Assembly: GCA_014529385.2 (NCBI GenBank)
Contig: CM043963.1
Coordinates: forward strand, 104,018,912 to 104,082,911
DNA length: 64,000 bases
Source: Adiantum capillus-veneris
Lineage: Eukaryota > Streptophyta > Polypodiopsida > Polypodiales > Pteridaceae
Direction: 5' to 3'
Of the stretch, positions 22,981 through 34,017 are shown in pieces (positions within the stretch are counted from its first letter, which is position 1; each line of letters opens with the position of its first letter). Under the pieces are notes generated by a model. It did no database searches, was not told where the DNA came from, and saw nothing but the letters and a program-made list of their open reading frames with translations. The translations under genes and the position numbers were made by a program.

Positions 22981-23760
22981 TCTCTTTAATAAAACAAGGT
23001 TTCCATAGAAGCTTAACCCTAATCACACAAGGTCACCATGGAAGATTAACCCTAATCACAGAAAGTCACCATGGAAGCTAAACCCTAATCACACAAGATC
23101 ACCATGGAAGCTAAACCCTAATTTGCAAACTTCTCTTTCAAAGATTTTCCTAAGTGCAAAATTACCATTAAATCTTAGCTTAAGGATGCAAATCTACCTT
23201 TGAAGCTTAACTTAATGATGCATAGATACTCTTAGCACTTAACCTTAATTGCGAGGTTACCATTAAAGCTTAAACCTAAAATATAAGGTAGTCACTAAAG
23301 CTTACACCTAAGTGAAAAGTTACCATTAAAGCTTAGCTTAAGAGTGCAAGTCTACCTTTGAAAGATTAACTTAATGATGCATAACTACCATTAATACTTA
23401 ACCCTAATTCCAAGGTTACCATTAAAGCTTAAACCTAGCATACAAGGTAGTCACTAAAGCTTACACCTAAGTGAAAACTTACCATTAAAGCTTAGCTTAA
23501 GAGTGCAAAATCTACCTTTGAAAGTTTAACTTAATGATGCATAACTACCATTAATACTTAACCCTAATTCCAAGGTCACCATTAAGGCTTAAACCTAAAA
23601 TACAAGGTAGTAACTAAAGCTTACACCTAAGTGCAAAGTTACCAGTAAAGCTTAGCTCAAGAGTGCAAATCTACCATTAAGCCTCAACTTAAGGAAGCAA
23701 GGATACCATTAGAGATTATCCCTAAAGGCAAGGTTTCCATTAAAGCTTAGACCTAATATG
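22981..23760. repeat. tandem repeats: about 43-bp units, then about 160-bp units
   Basis: 23030-23115 carries repeats of AACCCTAATCACACAAG with CACCATGGAAG. From 23158 the block containing TTACCATTAAAGCTTAGCTT recurs at about 23158, 23317, 23477 and 23636, a period near 160 bp. Sub-repeats centre on ACCATTAAAGCTTA. It looks like a small satellite; the AACCCTAA units are not a telomere array. Confidence 0.85.
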
Positions 23761-23879
23761 ATGCACATAAACCTTTCTAGTATTAAAACACATGGTTTAG
23801 GCTAATTAATCCTACTAGAAGTGAAGATTACCTCCTCTAAACAAGAGGGAAGTGGGGCTGAAGTCCTTATTGAAGAGAT

Positions 23880-24113
23880 GTGAGGCTCAAGGAAGAAGGA
23901 AATGGATTTAGAATGAAGAGGAAGGAGAGAGGAGCTTCTTCACAAAACCCTCAAGGGTTTGGCCTTCAAGAGAGTGAGAGAGCAAGAGCAAGATTTAATG
24001 GAAACCTTGATTTACTTAAGCATAATTTTAAGCATGGTAAGTATGCAAGTAGCTTAGCAATGTGTGTAAAATTACAAAGGAGAGGGGGTGCTTATACAAG
24101 AAATGGTGGGTAG
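23880..24113 (+). CDS. hypothetical short frame, doubtful
   Basis: 77 codons starting MRLKEEGNGFRMKRKERGAS. No recognised domain; it may be chance. It follows the 160-bp tandem array. Confidence 0.15.
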   Translation: MRLKEEGNGFRMKRKERGASSQNPQGFGLQESERARARFNGNLDLLKHNFKHGKYASSLAMCVKLQRRGGAYTRNGG

Positions 24114-24265
24114 AATGTAGTGTATATATTGAAGGGGGTGGTTGGGCTCACCTTCAATGCAACCTAGAGAGAGAATGAGTGGAAAGTTGCAACTTTTGAC
24201 TCATTCAAGAATTTTACTCTAAATTGAATTCTTCAATCAAAGAATTTTATTTCAATTTGAATTCT

Positions 24266-24387
24266 TCTAAATTCCTATTGGACCCCAATTCTTTTCTCAA
24301 TTCCTATTGGATCCCAATTCTCTTCTCAATTCTTATTGGACCCCAATTTCTTCTCAATTCCTATTGGACCCCAATTCTCTTCTCAAA
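24266..24387. repeat. about 30-bp tandem repeat, four copies
   Basis: Units of the form ATTCCTATTGGACCCCAATT with CTTCTCA spacers occur four times up to 24387. Homology to the RLG-C/RLG-D gag region starts directly after. Confidence 0.85.
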
Positions 24388-24643
24388 CTTATCCTAAAGA
24401 AGCTCTCTACCATGGGTAAAACCCAGTCGGCTAGGGACGAGTTGCAACTGAATGGAGTATAATTCATGCAACACGCTGACTACGGAAATTATCTGCAATT
24501 GCTACTAGCCAAGAGGCTGGGAGTGGTCAGACGCGTCGCCATCACCCCGTACGTGCTGAGCGACGAAGGAAAGGTAGAGCCCATGCAAGGCGACGACCTC
24601 CTGTGGATGTGCTGACTCATCAACACTGGCACAGTAAGGGTAT
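24388..24643 (+). pseudogene. RLG-D pre-gag ORF fragment, unknown function
   Basis: It corresponds to the C-terminal half of the RLG-C ORF at 34190-34720 (shared AITPYVLS-EGKVEPM and LLWMC, INTGT-RV), here with stops at about 24461 and 24613. Role unknown. Confidence 0.6.
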
Positions 24644-24975
24644 AAGTAAGTATTCCACCCTCTGTGCATGATGGAAAACAGGCCGACGGCATTCCTGTTC
24701 AGACTCCTACAGCATATGCATGTGAATATCTATGTAGATAGGAAAGTCTTCTACCAATGGAAGATCGTATACCTATTCGGTGCGGCGGTACTAGGAGAAA
24801 TCCTCAATTCCCAAAACCCTATCATTCTCCCCATATTGGATTACCATCATTCCTTTAATGTTTCTATCTTTATCCTGTTTTAACCTATCCACCCAACCCT
24901 GTAAAAATCCGCTATGAGCTGCTACTGTTGTTAATATTAAAAAAAAAAGGGTTTGTAATTTCTTGAGTCACTACC

Positions 24976-25800
24976 ATGACAAGTGTTTCTTTCCCCACGT
25001 TCAGTGGAAAGAAGGGAGAAGATCTCACTACTACTGACTTTTTGGATGATTTCGATATTGCTTGTGTCGTCTCCAACAAAGATGACGATGCTTCGCGACT
25101 TAGAATTTTTCCTCTACTGATGAAAGTAGAGGCCAAGTCTTAGTATAATGCATTGCCCCAGGCTACCAAGAATGCATGGGATGTGTTAAGGGCTGCTTTT
25201 GTAAAGATGTTTGGTGGAGGCACAACCTCGGAGAAGCTATGGCAGCTACTACTGACGGAACTGAAGCAAGGAGGTCTGCTAGAGTATGCCCCCTACGAGT
25301 CCAAATTTGTGGACTTATGGGAGAGATCGGTTGCCTCACTGGAGGAAGGCAAAGGAGCGCCTAATTTCCTAAAGAAGGACGTTTCCTTGCTGGTCTATGG
25401 TCGCCGCTTAGAGAGAAGGTGAACGGAAGGTTTCCTGCAAAATATGAGTTGGCAGTTGAAGTAGCCATCCTTAAAGACAAGAAGCTGCACATGCAAGCAA
25501 GAGTAAACGAGTCAGAGGAAACAAGCTCGGCCCGACCAACCCCAGTGAGACTGAAACAGCCAATCATAGAGGCCAACCTCAAGAGGCATCATAAGAGCAG
25601 CAAGACCTGCTGAGTAGCATCACCACCCAACTAGAGAGTTTATCTATGCATCTGGTGCAGCAAGGGCATGCACCTGTCAGGAATCTAGAACAAGGAAGAG
25701 GACAACAAAGGTAGAACCAAGAGTACCACTGTTACAATTGCGGAGAAGACGGCCATGGAATGTACTACTGCCCACATCCAAGGAGGTAGAATTTCAATAG
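24976..25800 (+). pseudogene. gag: RLG-D gag with CCHC knuckle
   Basis: The ATG at 24976 starts TSVSFPTFSGKKGEDLTT, then FLDDFDIAC, PLLMKVEAKS (followed by a stop where RLG-C also has one), LPQATKNAWDVLRAAFVK and LLEYAPYESKFVDLWER. A frame change near 25380 leads into GRFPAKYELAVEVAILKDKK, and after a stop near 25611 the CCHC knuckle CYNCGEDGHGMYYC near 25730 is intact. Downstream is a proline-rich stretch (25840-25960). The product would be capsid and nucleocapsid. Confidence 0.8.
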
Positions 25801-26175
25801 AGGAGGGAGACAAATCAGATCTCTTTGTCAAGAGCAAGACCAACACCACCTAGGCAACCAGGGCTGATCCCACCGGTCCAAATCCTTCGACCACTTGTAC
25901 AACAGCAACCACCACCCCAACCTCTCATTCCACCACTACCCCCACCACCTGCTGTGAACCAAGCGGTGAGTGTTATTAGCTTGGAGGCTAAAGGGAAGGC
26001 AAAGGTAGAAGAATTAGTTTGAGAGAAGCACAAAGGGAAAGAAAAGGTAGAAGAAGTGGATGCTATGGGAGTGAAGCGTGTCAGGCATGAGGAAGCATAT
26101 CAAAGAGAAAAGAAGATAAAAGGGAAGGCTGAGTCTAGCAAGCAAGCAGCTAAACGACGGTGAAAGATAAACATC

Positions 26176-26760
26176 GTGGACTTCTCACTAGGTGAGTATG
26201 CAAAACTCTATGACTTAGTTCAGGATGTGTTAATGAAGGGCCCGAAGATAACTTGGCCCCAATTACTCCACCTTGCGCCAAGGATGAGGAGGAAATGGAC
26301 AAAAATGGTAAGTACCAGGAAGTCAAGACCCAGGATAGTTGGGGCTATCTCTGGAAGGAATTTCAACTACATCCTACCAACCATGGATGCCCACATCAAA
26401 GGGCAACGAATCTCAAACGTCTACATAGATGGTGGCGCTATATATACGTCTTGAGTGAAAAGATGATGCACCTTCTAGGTCTAGAGGTAAGTAGGCCGGC
26501 ACCCTGCCGAGCCAAGATGGAAAACAATCTAAGAGTGAAATGTGTGGGCATTGTAAATGCGGTCAAAGTAAAAGCATTCAATAGAGAAGTGGAGGTAGAC
26601 ATCTTTGTCATGCCACACAAAGGGGAGGGCTACCCCATCATTCTTGGGAGGCCTTGGCTTATGGCTATGGAAGCTAAACAAAACTGGAGCACCGGGATGA
26701 TTCAGATGAAGGACGCTAAAGGGAAGTCCATATTCTACGACATGAGGATTGAAAAGTAGC
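26176..26760 (+). pseudogene. RLG-D retropepsin, frameshifted
   Basis: The first frame ends YIDGGAIYTS at 26454, the catalytic DGG(A) motif. A shift moves the rest to the frame reading LSEKMMHLLGLEVSRP, VDIFVMPHKGEGYPIILGRP and WLMAMEAKQNWSTG, ending at 26757-26759. ILGRPWL is the canonical C-terminal motif of plant gypsy proteases. An acidic Ser/Thr linker follows to about 26880. Confidence 0.8.
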
Positions 26761-27009
26761 GTGACATGATCTTGGAGGCTTCAGAAGATGAGTCCACCAG
26801 CGACTATTTGTCTACCTCAGAAGAAGAGACAACCACCACCAACAAAAGTGACAGTAGCATCGAAGTGATGGGGGTCATTCTTAAAGACCCAAAAAGATTG
26901 ACATAATCTGAAACACCCTTGACAAACCAAGAGGGATCATCAGGTATGCAGTCCTTGGAGGATGCAAGTAAGTTACAAAAAATGAAGAAAGGAGGGAGTA
27001 TATCTCCAT

Positions 27010-27867
27010 GCTAGGTACCTTCACTACTTTGTTCATTGATGGCTATGATAAGATCATAGGAATTATAGTAGTGAAACACCACATAAAGCTCAAGGAAGGC
27101 AGTAAACCCATGGTACAAAATCTCTGAAGACTTGGAGTAATCCAACAAGAGGCACTACTTAAAGAAGGTAAGATACTTAAGCAGGTTTTATTCACTTGCT
27201 ATCTCAAGTGGTCCTTCCCCTACAACAACTCACCCAGAGGGATGTCTTCTCATGGAGTGAAGAGAATGAGCAGCAATTTAGTGAGGTAAAACAAATCCTA
27301 GCTAAGCTTCCCACCATTTCACCTTCTAAGAGGGACGAGCCATTTTATGTGAACCCTAGTGTAGGAAGTGATACACTCGGAGCCGTGCTAATGCAAAAGG
27401 ACTCCCAAACTTCTTTCATGCGTCCTATTTACTTCTCTAGTCATGTCATGACCCCGTCAAAAAAGGGATTTACCGAAGTAAAACACATGGTTCTGGCGCT
27501 AATGTTTGCTACCACAAAGTTCCGCTCCTATCTCCTGCCTAGACCCTTTGTAATCCTGACAATGGAAGAGGTTTTCTCATATGTAATGCAACACATGGAT
27601 GTCTCATCTAGGATCTCAAAGTGGTTAATTAGATTACAAGAGTTTGACTACACCATGCAAGTAGAAAACTCCACTAGAGCTAGTTTAGTGGAAATTCTCA
27701 CTTATCGCCATTATGAGAAGAAACTGAAGGTCAACACAGAAGGGAAGGAAGAAACACCAATGGTAGAGAGTCCTAGGCTGGAAAAAGCTCACTCTCTTTT
27801 CTTTGACGGAGCATACAAGAGAATAATGGACCAGTCTGCAGCAAGCATAGTCATTTTCAACGAGTGA
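27010..27867 (+). pseudogene. RLG-D RT remnant plus RNase H (catalytic RT core deleted)
   Basis: 27010-27190 reads IIVVKHHIKLKEGSKPMVQ and GVIQQEALLKEGKILK, the very start of a gypsy RT. The next readable part at 27236 is already DVFSWSEENEQQFSEVKQIL, the RNase H entry. The RT fingers and palm with the YxDD box are therefore missing. RNase H continues with FYVNPSVGSDTLGAVLMQ, VKHMVLALMFATTKFRSYLL and LQEFDYTMQVENSTRASL. The first catalytic Asp of RNase H appears replaced (NPSVGSD). Confidence 0.8.
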
Positions 27868-28190
27868 CAAGAAAGAGTATTCTCCATCGAGCAGTTATTA
27901 CACTCCCACTCCAACAATGAAGCAGAGTATGCAACCCTAATTCTTGGGTTGGAACAATGTATCTCACAAGGAATTCAACACTTAAATGTGTTTGGCGATG
28001 CTTTGTTTTGATAAGGCAGATAAATGGAAGTTGGGTTTGTAAGAATCAGGTTTTACTTGGTCAACTACGCCAAGTTAAGGATATTCTAAGGAAGTTTGAA
28101 GCAGTGAAACTATTTCATGTCCCCAGAGCAGAAAATCAGGAGGCAGCTGCTCTAGCTAAAGAAAGAATACAAGACGTTCCCGTAGGAGCC
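27770..28190 (+). pseudogene. RLG-D second RNase H (archaeal-type, Tat lineage)
   Basis: After the first RNase H the frame reads AHSLFFDGAYKRIMDQSAAS (first Asp in FDGAY). After a TGA at 27865 comes NNEAEYATLILGLEQCIS (catalytic Glu) and VFGDALF (second Asp). Following a shift at about 28010 it ends LFHVPRAENQEAAALAKERI, the HVPRxxNxxAD-like tail. The DGAY...NEAEYA...GD order is the pattern of the extra RNase H gained by Tat-type elements. Confidence 0.8.
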
Positions 28191-29372
28191 ATCAAATTGA
28201 AGCTACCCCTCTTTCAAGGTAGTGATGCTATGCCTGATGTCGTTAGTTTTTTAGATACAAGAGAATGTCCCGAAGGATACACCAAAGGCCAGAAACAGTG
28301 GCTAGTCAGGAAGGCTACTAGATACCACCTTCTAAACGACCACTTGTATTGTAAGGGCAAAGATCAAATTCTCAGGCGGGTACCAACCTCCAGTGAGATC
28401 ACAGTGTTAGTTTCAAGTTTCCATGATGGTGTCTGCGGCGGTCATTTTTCTCTGGATATCACCAGTATGAAGATTCTACAAGCAGGATATTCTTGGCCTA
28501 GTTTGAACAGGGATGTACACCATTGGTGTAAGACATGTAAGGCTTGTCAAGTGGCCAGTGATCACACATTAACCTACGAGCCACAAACTCCTATCATCTC
28601 ATATGGTCCATTTGAGAAATGGGGAATAGATGCAATCGGTCCTTTACCAAGGGCCCAATCAGGTAAACTGTACATCATAGTGGGTGTAGACTACATGACT
28701 CAATGGGCAGAAGCAATAGCCACCACCCGCATTACAGCCCAAGAGGTAGCAAAGTTCATTTTTGAGCATATCTGTTGCCGTTTCGGCACTCCTCTTGAGA
28801 TAATATCAGATAGAGGACCAAGATTCATAGGTGCTTTGGTGGGAGAACTGATGAAGAAGTTAGGCATCACACGCTGACATTCCACACCATACTATCCACA
28901 ATGCAATGGTCTGGTAGAGAAGGTAAACGGAATGATTTGCAAAATCATCACAAAGCAGGTGAACAATCACACAAGGGACTGGGATAAACATCTCATGGCA
29001 GCTCTTTGGGCCTACCGAACATCACTAGGTTTCACCCCTTTCCATCTAGTTTATGGAAAGGAGGAAATTCTACCCATTGAGGTACAGATAGCAAGCTTAC
29101 GAGTTTTGGCTAGCCAGATACATTGTCCAATTGTAAATCTCCGAAACCACATCTTGGATCTGGAGAGACTCCAACTAGATAGAGAAGAAGAAATGAATCA
29201 CTATGCAACACAGACAGAACAACGCCGGCTCACTTTCAATCAAGGTCTTAAAGAAAAGGGACTGGAAAAAGGTATGTTAATGCTGAGGTACGACAATAGA
29301 TTTGACACTAGGAAGGACAAGAAATTTCAACCCAGATGGGAGGGACCATTCATGAATCAAAGTCAGGGCTAG
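28190..29372 (+). pseudogene. RLG-D integrase, nearly intact
   Basis: The N-terminal zinc site is complete: FHDGVCGGHFS then HHWCKTCKACQ. The core has WGIDAIGPLPRAQ (Asp), EIISDRGPRFIGA (Asp) and NGLVEKVNGM (Glu). ALWAYRTSLGFTPFHLVYGK and RWEGPF follow. The only defect in the core is a TGA at 28875-28877, directly after KKLGITR; the second half continues in the same region at 28878-29372. RLG-C retains only the short MEWLVQKATRYRIL piece of this domain at its 3' end. Confidence 0.88.
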
Positions 29373-29392
29373 AGACATGAATGCCTCTAGCA

Positions 29393-29403
29393 AAAAGGGG
29401 AGG
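29393..29403 (+). other. polypurine tract of RLG-D
   Basis: AAAAAGGGGAGGG followed by CTAA and the LTR start TGATAGCC. RLG-C has the same tract and spacer at 37555-37570. Confidence 0.8.
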
Positions 29404-29409
29404 GCTAAT

Positions 29410-29774
29410 GATAGCCGATTTTCAGAAATCAAAGAAAAAAAAAGGAAAGCAATTTGTAGTAGTTTGGTGGGAGGAATTGGCAACATTTGCACCACAAGAG
29501 AGGGGACTTAGTGTAGCCTTTTTTTTTTGGGAATTTGTACTATGTAAAAGGAGCTATATCTACATCTCGACTCCAATGGTCGATGCACACACACTCATGT
29601 TAGCAAGGTTCTCGTGTCAGTAAGTCATCTCTAGAGAATGCACCAAGTAAGCTCACTATTTCTCCCTCTATCTCTCTATCACCATGATTTTCCACCTCGC
29701 CGGAAATAAGGTTTCCGTAAATATTGCAAGAGAATAATTCTCCCTCACACCTCCGAGGGTTTTCATCACATGTC

Positions 29775-29843
<69 letters not shown>

Positions 29844-30015
29844 GCTTTGTGTGTGTTTGTAGAATATGTGATATTTCAAATCACCGTTGTCTGCATTCTA
29901 GCCGCTCAAAGCTAGGTGGTGTCCCTGTTCGCTTCACCATGACCGGCTTGCGGCGTGCATCAGCTCTCGGCGTTTTCGAGGCCGTCGGGGTCCGTGTCGC
30001 GCTTTGCACTCGTCA
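29410..30015 (+). mobile_element. 3' LTR of RLG-D
   Basis: It starts TGATAGCCGATTTTCAG after the polypurine tract and ends GCTTTGCACTCGTCA. The last 130 bp align with the end of the RLG-C LTRs (CTAGCCGCT, AGCTAGGTGGTG, GAGGCCGTCGGGG). A (CT)n tract sits in the middle at 29778-29842. A partial LTR with a similar start (TGATGGCCGATTTTCGAAA) is at 63631. Confidence 0.78.
29778..29842. repeat. (CT)n microsatellite in LTR
   Basis: About 32 CT units. Confidence 0.97.
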
Positions 30016-31379
30016 GCATGTAATAGGTGTGTACAAAGGATAGGTGAGGTGATGGTATTATTTTCAAGCCAAAAAATTACAAAAGTAAATAATCGTCACG
30101 ATTATTTATACCTGTCAACTTTTTTAACAAAACTTGACAAATTTTGACCTAAACATATTCAATACACTTGAAACAAGTCCTAACTTAAATTTGGTAAAGT
30201 TTCGTCTTGTTGGCATCACTTCATGCTTTGTCGACTCTGAAATCACCAATTTTTGTGACTACATGGCCCTTGGAGTTGGTTAGTCACTTTTGAGGCTATG
30301 GATTTGTTTGCTACAGAGTCTTGAGGCAACTCATCCAATTTTGACCCATTTGGAGTCAGTTTGACTGCGTATGTCAAATTTGACACTTTGTAGCCTTGAG
30401 CTGTTTTTTGCTTTTCGAGGGCTTGCCTTGATTGATTTTATGAAACCAACCATATACATTGTGTATAGACCCAGTCTATAAGCTGTCTGTGGAGTGAGAA
30501 TCAAATTCTCGCATCTGCCAAAAACCTAGCTTTTCTACTTGGGACCCCCCTCGACCCCTGCCCAATGGTCAATTGTTGATATAGAAGTGTTTTATTATGT
30601 TGGGGCATGCTGCACTTCAAGTTTCGTCTGATTTGGTTGAGCTGACAGGTCTGTATGGTCAATTTTTGGTCGTAGGTCTTTGTGACTGGTCGGTTTCTAG
30701 GGTCTTTTCTGGGGTTTAGACTAGCTACCGGCCATACAGAATGGATCATTGATAAGTATAGACTACCCTGGATATCTATACTCGGACTTCCCCAGCCATT
30801 TTTTTCCAAATTTCCCTGTTTGTCCTACTAGTCCATGAAAGACTCAAAAATTTTCCCAATCGGATTTCCCTAGCTCATTCTGCGAGAATTCTGCAAAAAT
30901 AGGTTTGGCCGCCTAATTTAGGCTTCTCGCTTCCATCTGCCGATTTGATTGAAAGTTTTTGTGCTTGTCCACCTTATCCTTCTGATCATCAGCGTATCTT
31001 CAATTTTTCCATCTGAGCTCATTTGCTATCTATTATTAATTTTTGACCTGTTTATTGAAAAAATCAAAGAAATAACAAAATGCACTAAAAAAACAAAGTG
31101 AAAATCCAATAATTATAAAAATCCATTTAAAAACACAACTTTATTGTTTTTTGTTGGATTTCTCTATTTTTAAAGTCCCTATACTAACAAAAAAGACTAT
31201 TTTTTAATGATTTTTTGATAGTATATACAATATTTACACTCATTGGGGAGATGTTATCATTTAAATTTTCCATCTTGATGATTTGTTAAGGGCATTATTA
31301 GGTGATTTTGCAAAAAATTACACGTTAACATCAAACTTTTTCCTCTCTCTTCAAACATTGCCCTTAATTACTTAGTTCC
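30016..31379. other. no gene seen
   Basis: A/T-rich DNA without a convincing coding frame. It may include the 3' LTR of RLG-B, whose coding part runs towards this side, but I find no second copy to define it. Confidence 0.4.
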
Positions 31380-32139
31380 CTTCCACCCCTCCTAGATGGC
31401 GTACTCCGGGATGACTGTGTGCATGGGTTGAATAATTGTGTCTATGCATAGCCTTGGTTGGCTCTACCATGCTTTGAAAATCAATGCAGTTCAAACCATT
31501 ACGTTGTGCAAGAGTTGGGTCTTCAGTAGTTAACTCAAGGGTTTCTGATGTCGAGGTTTTCTTTTGCTGTATTCCAAAGAGAAAATCTTGTAGCTTGTGT
31601 GCTCTTTGCTTGATTGTACCATTAGGATGCTTTGGTGTCCTTAAGCTGTGCCTTTGGTACCCAAATTTTCCTGACTCCTTGCATGCTACTTATAGCATTT
31701 TCTTTTCTATAGGATGGAGAAGGTTGATTGCTTCATGGTTTTATCTTTTGGTAACCTCCATTACATTCCTATTTTCTTAGTGCAATTGGAACAATGAGTT
31801 GTCTGCCTTTAGGGGATACTTTGAGTTGGTTGGTATCCCAATCTGGTATTGCCTTGTACGTCTGCATCCATGAGATTCCAAGAATCGTTGTTTCAATCAT
31901 GTGTTCATTTGGCAAGCATACAAACTGACGAGGGCACGAACATCCATGTACTATCACATTCAAGTTGACTACTCTCAATGTTGGTGTTGGGTTCTTGTTG
32001 CATCCTTTAATAGTCGTTATTTTTGTTGTCAAAGACTGACTTGTTTCTTTCTTGTACGTGGAATAACTAACTGCATTTACTTGAGCTCTTGTGTTGACCA
32101 ATGCATTTGTGATATGATTGTTCAGTTGTACTTTGATGC
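31380..32139 (-). mobile_element. RLG-B, 3' part (left of the RLG-C insertion)
   Basis: This is the continuation of the minus-strand gypsy element at 39127-43140. A reading frame passes from 39127 into 32139 when RLG-C and one copy of the ATGC target duplication are taken out. It holds the post-integrase retropepsin-like module (32139-31769) and an IWVPKAQLKD stretch near 31690-31650. The lower border is not defined. Confidence 0.65.
31769..32139 (-). pseudogene. RLG-B post-integrase retropepsin-like module
   Basis: The frame reads LRIKVQLNNHITNALVNTRA, then QVNAVSYSTYKK, FVCLPNEHMIETTILGISWM and TYKAIPDWDTNQLKV, stopping at 31769. This is a complete retropepsin-like fold pattern: the ALVDTGAxVNxxS strand, here with Asp changed to Asn and Gly to Arg, and the hydrophobic ILGxxWM motif. 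It lies 3' of the integrase of the same element, as in RLG-A. With both active-site residues changed it should be inactive. Confidence 0.65.
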
Positions 32140-33685
32140 TGATGGGGGCTTTTCACAAGCCAAGCTCACATACCCCTCTTCTCTCGTCCCCACCCCATGA
32201 AAACCCCCTCTTAGGGAGGAAGTGATAAAAGGCATTGGAAAAAGTAAGAAAAAAATAAAGTATGATTATGTAAATATATAAGAAAGGTAAAATAGGCCAC
32301 CTCATGCCTGCGGGGCAGCCCATCCCCACCTTGCCTCCTTTTTCTTCACTGTTGCCCCGCCGTGTGTCCCTTTTCCTCTCCTCCACTTAAAAAGTCAACC
32401 CCCTCTCTCTTCCCCTTGTCCTTTCTCCTTTCTCTCTCCCCTCAAGCTACCCCACCTCTCACCAATAATGCATTATAACTCACCAATAATGCACCCTAAC
32501 TCACATGCAACTTATGCTATCTTCCAAAACAGTATACCCCACCCCCCTTTTCTCTCTCCTACACTCTCCCATGATCCAAATACCCCCCTCTCTCTCTAAA
32601 ATTCAAAATCTCTCTTGTCTTGTAGCCAGATGGCCTCCCCCACACTCACACACACTCAGTTTCACTGAAAAAGGTGCCCACAGACCCATCCCCACCCAGT
32701 GGTTACTTGATTTTCTTGTGTTCACACACATCTGCACACAGATTCACCTCTTAACACACTCCCCGCTTGTAATTACTTTATTCTCCATGTCACCTCTCAC
32801 TTTTTTTCATCAACCCATCTCTCTCTCTCTCTTAGTCTCTCTCTCATGAGACTGCTATTCTGGCACATATACACACAGCCATACAAGTGGGGCCCACAGT
32901 CACATGGCCTATGTAGATAATGATTTCTTCATTTCTAAATTCTAGAATTTCTCCCCCCTCCTCTCCTATATAAAGAGGGGTCACCATCACACTAAATATA
33001 CACACAACATCACCAAAGAACACACTATGCACTGTGTGTGCCTAGTGCACACACACACACCCACACCATCACCATCACCGCAATCACCATGCTTGTCTTG
33101 AGCATGACCTCTACACCCTTGGCTATGGAAGATGAAGGGCAACTAAATGAAGAATGATGGCCATGATCCTCGTACGAGTCTTCGCCATCAACTCCCACCT
33201 ATCCGCCATGTGCTCTACCACTCTCTCCCTTCTCATTCCCCTACCCTATGCTCCCCATTTCATCGCCTTATTCTCTAAATAAAGCTTGAGGTTTTGTGAG
33301 TATGTTTTCTTGCAATGTTTTGCCCATGTGAGGTGTACGGAATCGCCACCTAGTCTTGTGTTTGGAGTGAGCTTGTGTATGTGTAAAGGGTGTGCGGATT
33401 CGCCATCCTTTTGTGGTGCCTAAGTACTAAGCCGCTATACCCCCTCCCTCACTTTCTCTCTCTCTCTCTCTCACTTGATCTCATTCCCTTTCCTTTTCAT
33501 GATTACTCCCAAGCATCCATATCTCTTGGATGAAAAATTTGTTATGGTGGTGTGTTGTTTGCGTCCTAGCCGCTGAAGCTAGGTGGTGCCCCCTGTTTGC
33601 TTTACCATGACAGGCTCGAGGCGCGCCATTCGGTCCGCGGTGTTTTAGAGGCCGTCGGGGTTCGGGGTTCGCTTTGCTCCTGTCA
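32140..33685 (+). mobile_element. 5' LTR of RLG-C
   Basis: It starts TGATGGGGGC and ends TTGCTCCTGTCA. A TATA box TATATAAA lies at 32967-32974 and an AATAAA signal at 33278-33283. The U5 end is shared with RLG-D. Confidence 0.93.
32967..32974 (+). promoter_or_regulatory. LTR TATA box
   Basis: TATATAAAGAGGGG inside the 5' LTR, about 720 bp before the LTR end; the identical copy is at 38398-38405 in the 3' LTR. Confidence 0.7.
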
Positions 33686-33708
33686 TTTGGTGCCCCCACT
33701 GAGGAGGG
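33686..33708 (+). other. primer binding site region of RLG-C
   Basis: TTTGGTGCCCCCACTGAGGA follows the LTR end. The TGGTGCC start is typical of a tRNA 3' end complement, but I cannot assign the tRNA. Confidence 0.55.
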
Positions 33709-33760
33709 CTTTCTAAGACCCTTCAGTTTACAATGCTGAAAGTGACGCCCACTATCAATC

Positions 33761-34017
33761 ATGGACGAATGGCTGAAGGAATTTTTTAACTGGAGGACAG
33801 AAGAAGAAGAGACGAAGGAGGCACTAGCCGCCTTCATTGAGGTGCTACTGCCAAGCTGCAGTGTCGTCAGCATTCAAGAGGTAAATTCTCCATCTCGTGT
33901 CGCTCGTTCTAACTATAAATTGAGAGCATAAGGTGGGAGGTCGGTGAAGTGCCATCACTGTTGTCAACCAAGGCACACTGTCAATGAGTGCCACCAACGA
34001 AGGCAGCGAAAGGGCTG
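33761..34017 (+). CDS. RLG-C 5' ORF with CCHC zinc knuckle, one internal stop
   Basis: The ATG at 33761 opens MDEWLKEFFNWRTEEEETKE, an acidic helical stretch, to a TAA at about 33929. The same frame continues GGRSVKCHHCCQPRHTVNEC and stops near 34016. CHHCCQPRHTVNEC is an exact C-x2-C-x4-H-x4-C knuckle, lying about 1 kb before the gag ATG at 35055. A nucleocapsid-like knuckle upstream of gag is unusual. It may be a remnant of another gag, or a separate RNA-binding protein. Confidence 0.5.

Larger units (their letters stand above)
24388..30015 (+). mobile_element. RLG-D: Tat-type Ty3/gypsy element, 5' truncated
   Basis: From 24388 the sequence aligns with RLG-C from 34466 through the pre-gag ORF and gag to about 25830/35960. 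It then has its own protease, an RT fragment, RNase H, a second (archaeal-type) RNase H, integrase, a polypurine tract (29393-29403) and a 3' LTR. The extra RNase H before integrase marks the Tat/Ogre/Retand group of plant gypsy elements (established knowledge). The 5' LTR and leader are missing, and the break at 24388 abuts tandem repeats. Confidence 0.85.

Noticed and set aside
23030-23115. AACCCTAA units as an interstitial telomere repeat
   Set aside because: The units are embedded in a 43-bp repeat with other sequence and are not in a 7-bp tandem.
32505-32849. 114-codon frame found twice (also 37936-38280)
   Set aside because: It lies inside the RLG-C LTRs, so the duplication is due to the LTR pair; Pro/Ser/Leu-rich composition without a domain.
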